A stretch of DNA of 64,000 nt. It comes from Saccharothrix sp. NRRL B-16348. Its GTDB lineage: Bacteria > Actinomycetota > Actinomycetes > Mycobacteriales > Pseudonocardiaceae. Under the pieces are notes generated by a model. The model was not told the origin of the DNA and ran no database searches. It worked only from the letters and a program-made list of their open reading frames with translations. Of the stretch, positions 63,973 to 64,000 are shown piece after piece. The position numbers and the translations under genes are program-made. Location: NCBI RefSeq assembly GCF_001280085.1, contig NZ_LGED01000113.1, positions 1 to 64,000 on the forward strand, read 5' to 3'. The number at the start of each line of letters is the position of its first letter. Positions within the stretch are counted from its first letter, which is position 1.

Positions 63973-64000
63973 CCGGTCCCGGCAGCCGGGGTCCGCTGTG

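Overview
The window is high-GC actinobacterial DNA: almost every codon ends in G or C, GTG and TTG starts are common, genes are packed with 1-4 nt overlaps, and secreted enzymes carry Sec or Tat signal peptides. Gene content (many ricin-type CBM13 glycosidases, an actinobacterial-type ebo cluster, LacI and FadR-GntR regulators) fits a soil filamentous actinomycete, perhaps Pseudonocardiaceae; the genus is inference. I found no tRNA, rRNA, CRISPR array or insertion sequence.

Layout. (a) 1-13.1 kb: secreted hemicellulases. A frameshifted GH10 xylanase, GH43, GH12, an SGNH esterase, GH54 arabinofuranosidase, GH27 and a GH141-like beta-helix enzyme; five of these seven carry a C-terminal CBM13 and the GH43 an N-terminal one. 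(b) 13.2-19.1 kb: L-rhamnose mutarotase, an enolase-superfamily sugar-acid enzyme, a sugar ABC importer and a FadR-type regulator sharing one operator. (c) 19.6-28.0 kb: a LacI regulator convergent with an ebo cluster (EboF, EboE, EboB, a TIM-barrel/EboA fusion, EboC and an inositol-phosphate-synthase-like protein in the place usually held by EboD) headed by a small lipoprotein. (d) 28.3-34.3 kb: a secreted set combining a PQQ-type sugar dehydrogenase, a ThuA/DUF1080 protein and a feruloyl-esterase-like enzyme. (e) 35.2-42.6 kb: GH95 fucosidase, a sugar-acid lactonase, a LarA-type racemase, a truncated LarC and a FadR regulator. (f) 43.1-48.7 kb: a second version of set (d), with ThuA and the dehydrogenase fused in one polypeptide. 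(g) 48.8-64 kb: a xyloglucan-type locus with GH3, an ABC importer, LacI regulator, GH31, GH42, GH43 and a GH5 endoglucanase with X2/CBM46-like modules.

How it works together. Secreted enzymes cut arabinoxylan, xyloglucan and side-chain sugars (arabinose, galactose, fucose, feruloyl or acetyl esters) outside the cell, many holding on to polysaccharide through CBM13. Two ABC importers bring in products; cytoplasmic GH31, GH42, GH43 and GH3 finish xyloglucan-type oligosaccharides; lactonase, LarA and the enolase-superfamily enzyme handle sugar acids. Three palindromic LacI-type operator classes sharing an AGCGCT core (GTKAGCGCTMAC, GGGAGCGCTCCC, TGAAGCGCTTCA) mark separate regulons. The most unusual parts are the ebo variant and the two ThuA/dehydrogenase sets, which suggest extracellular oxidative (3-keto) glycoside cleavage.
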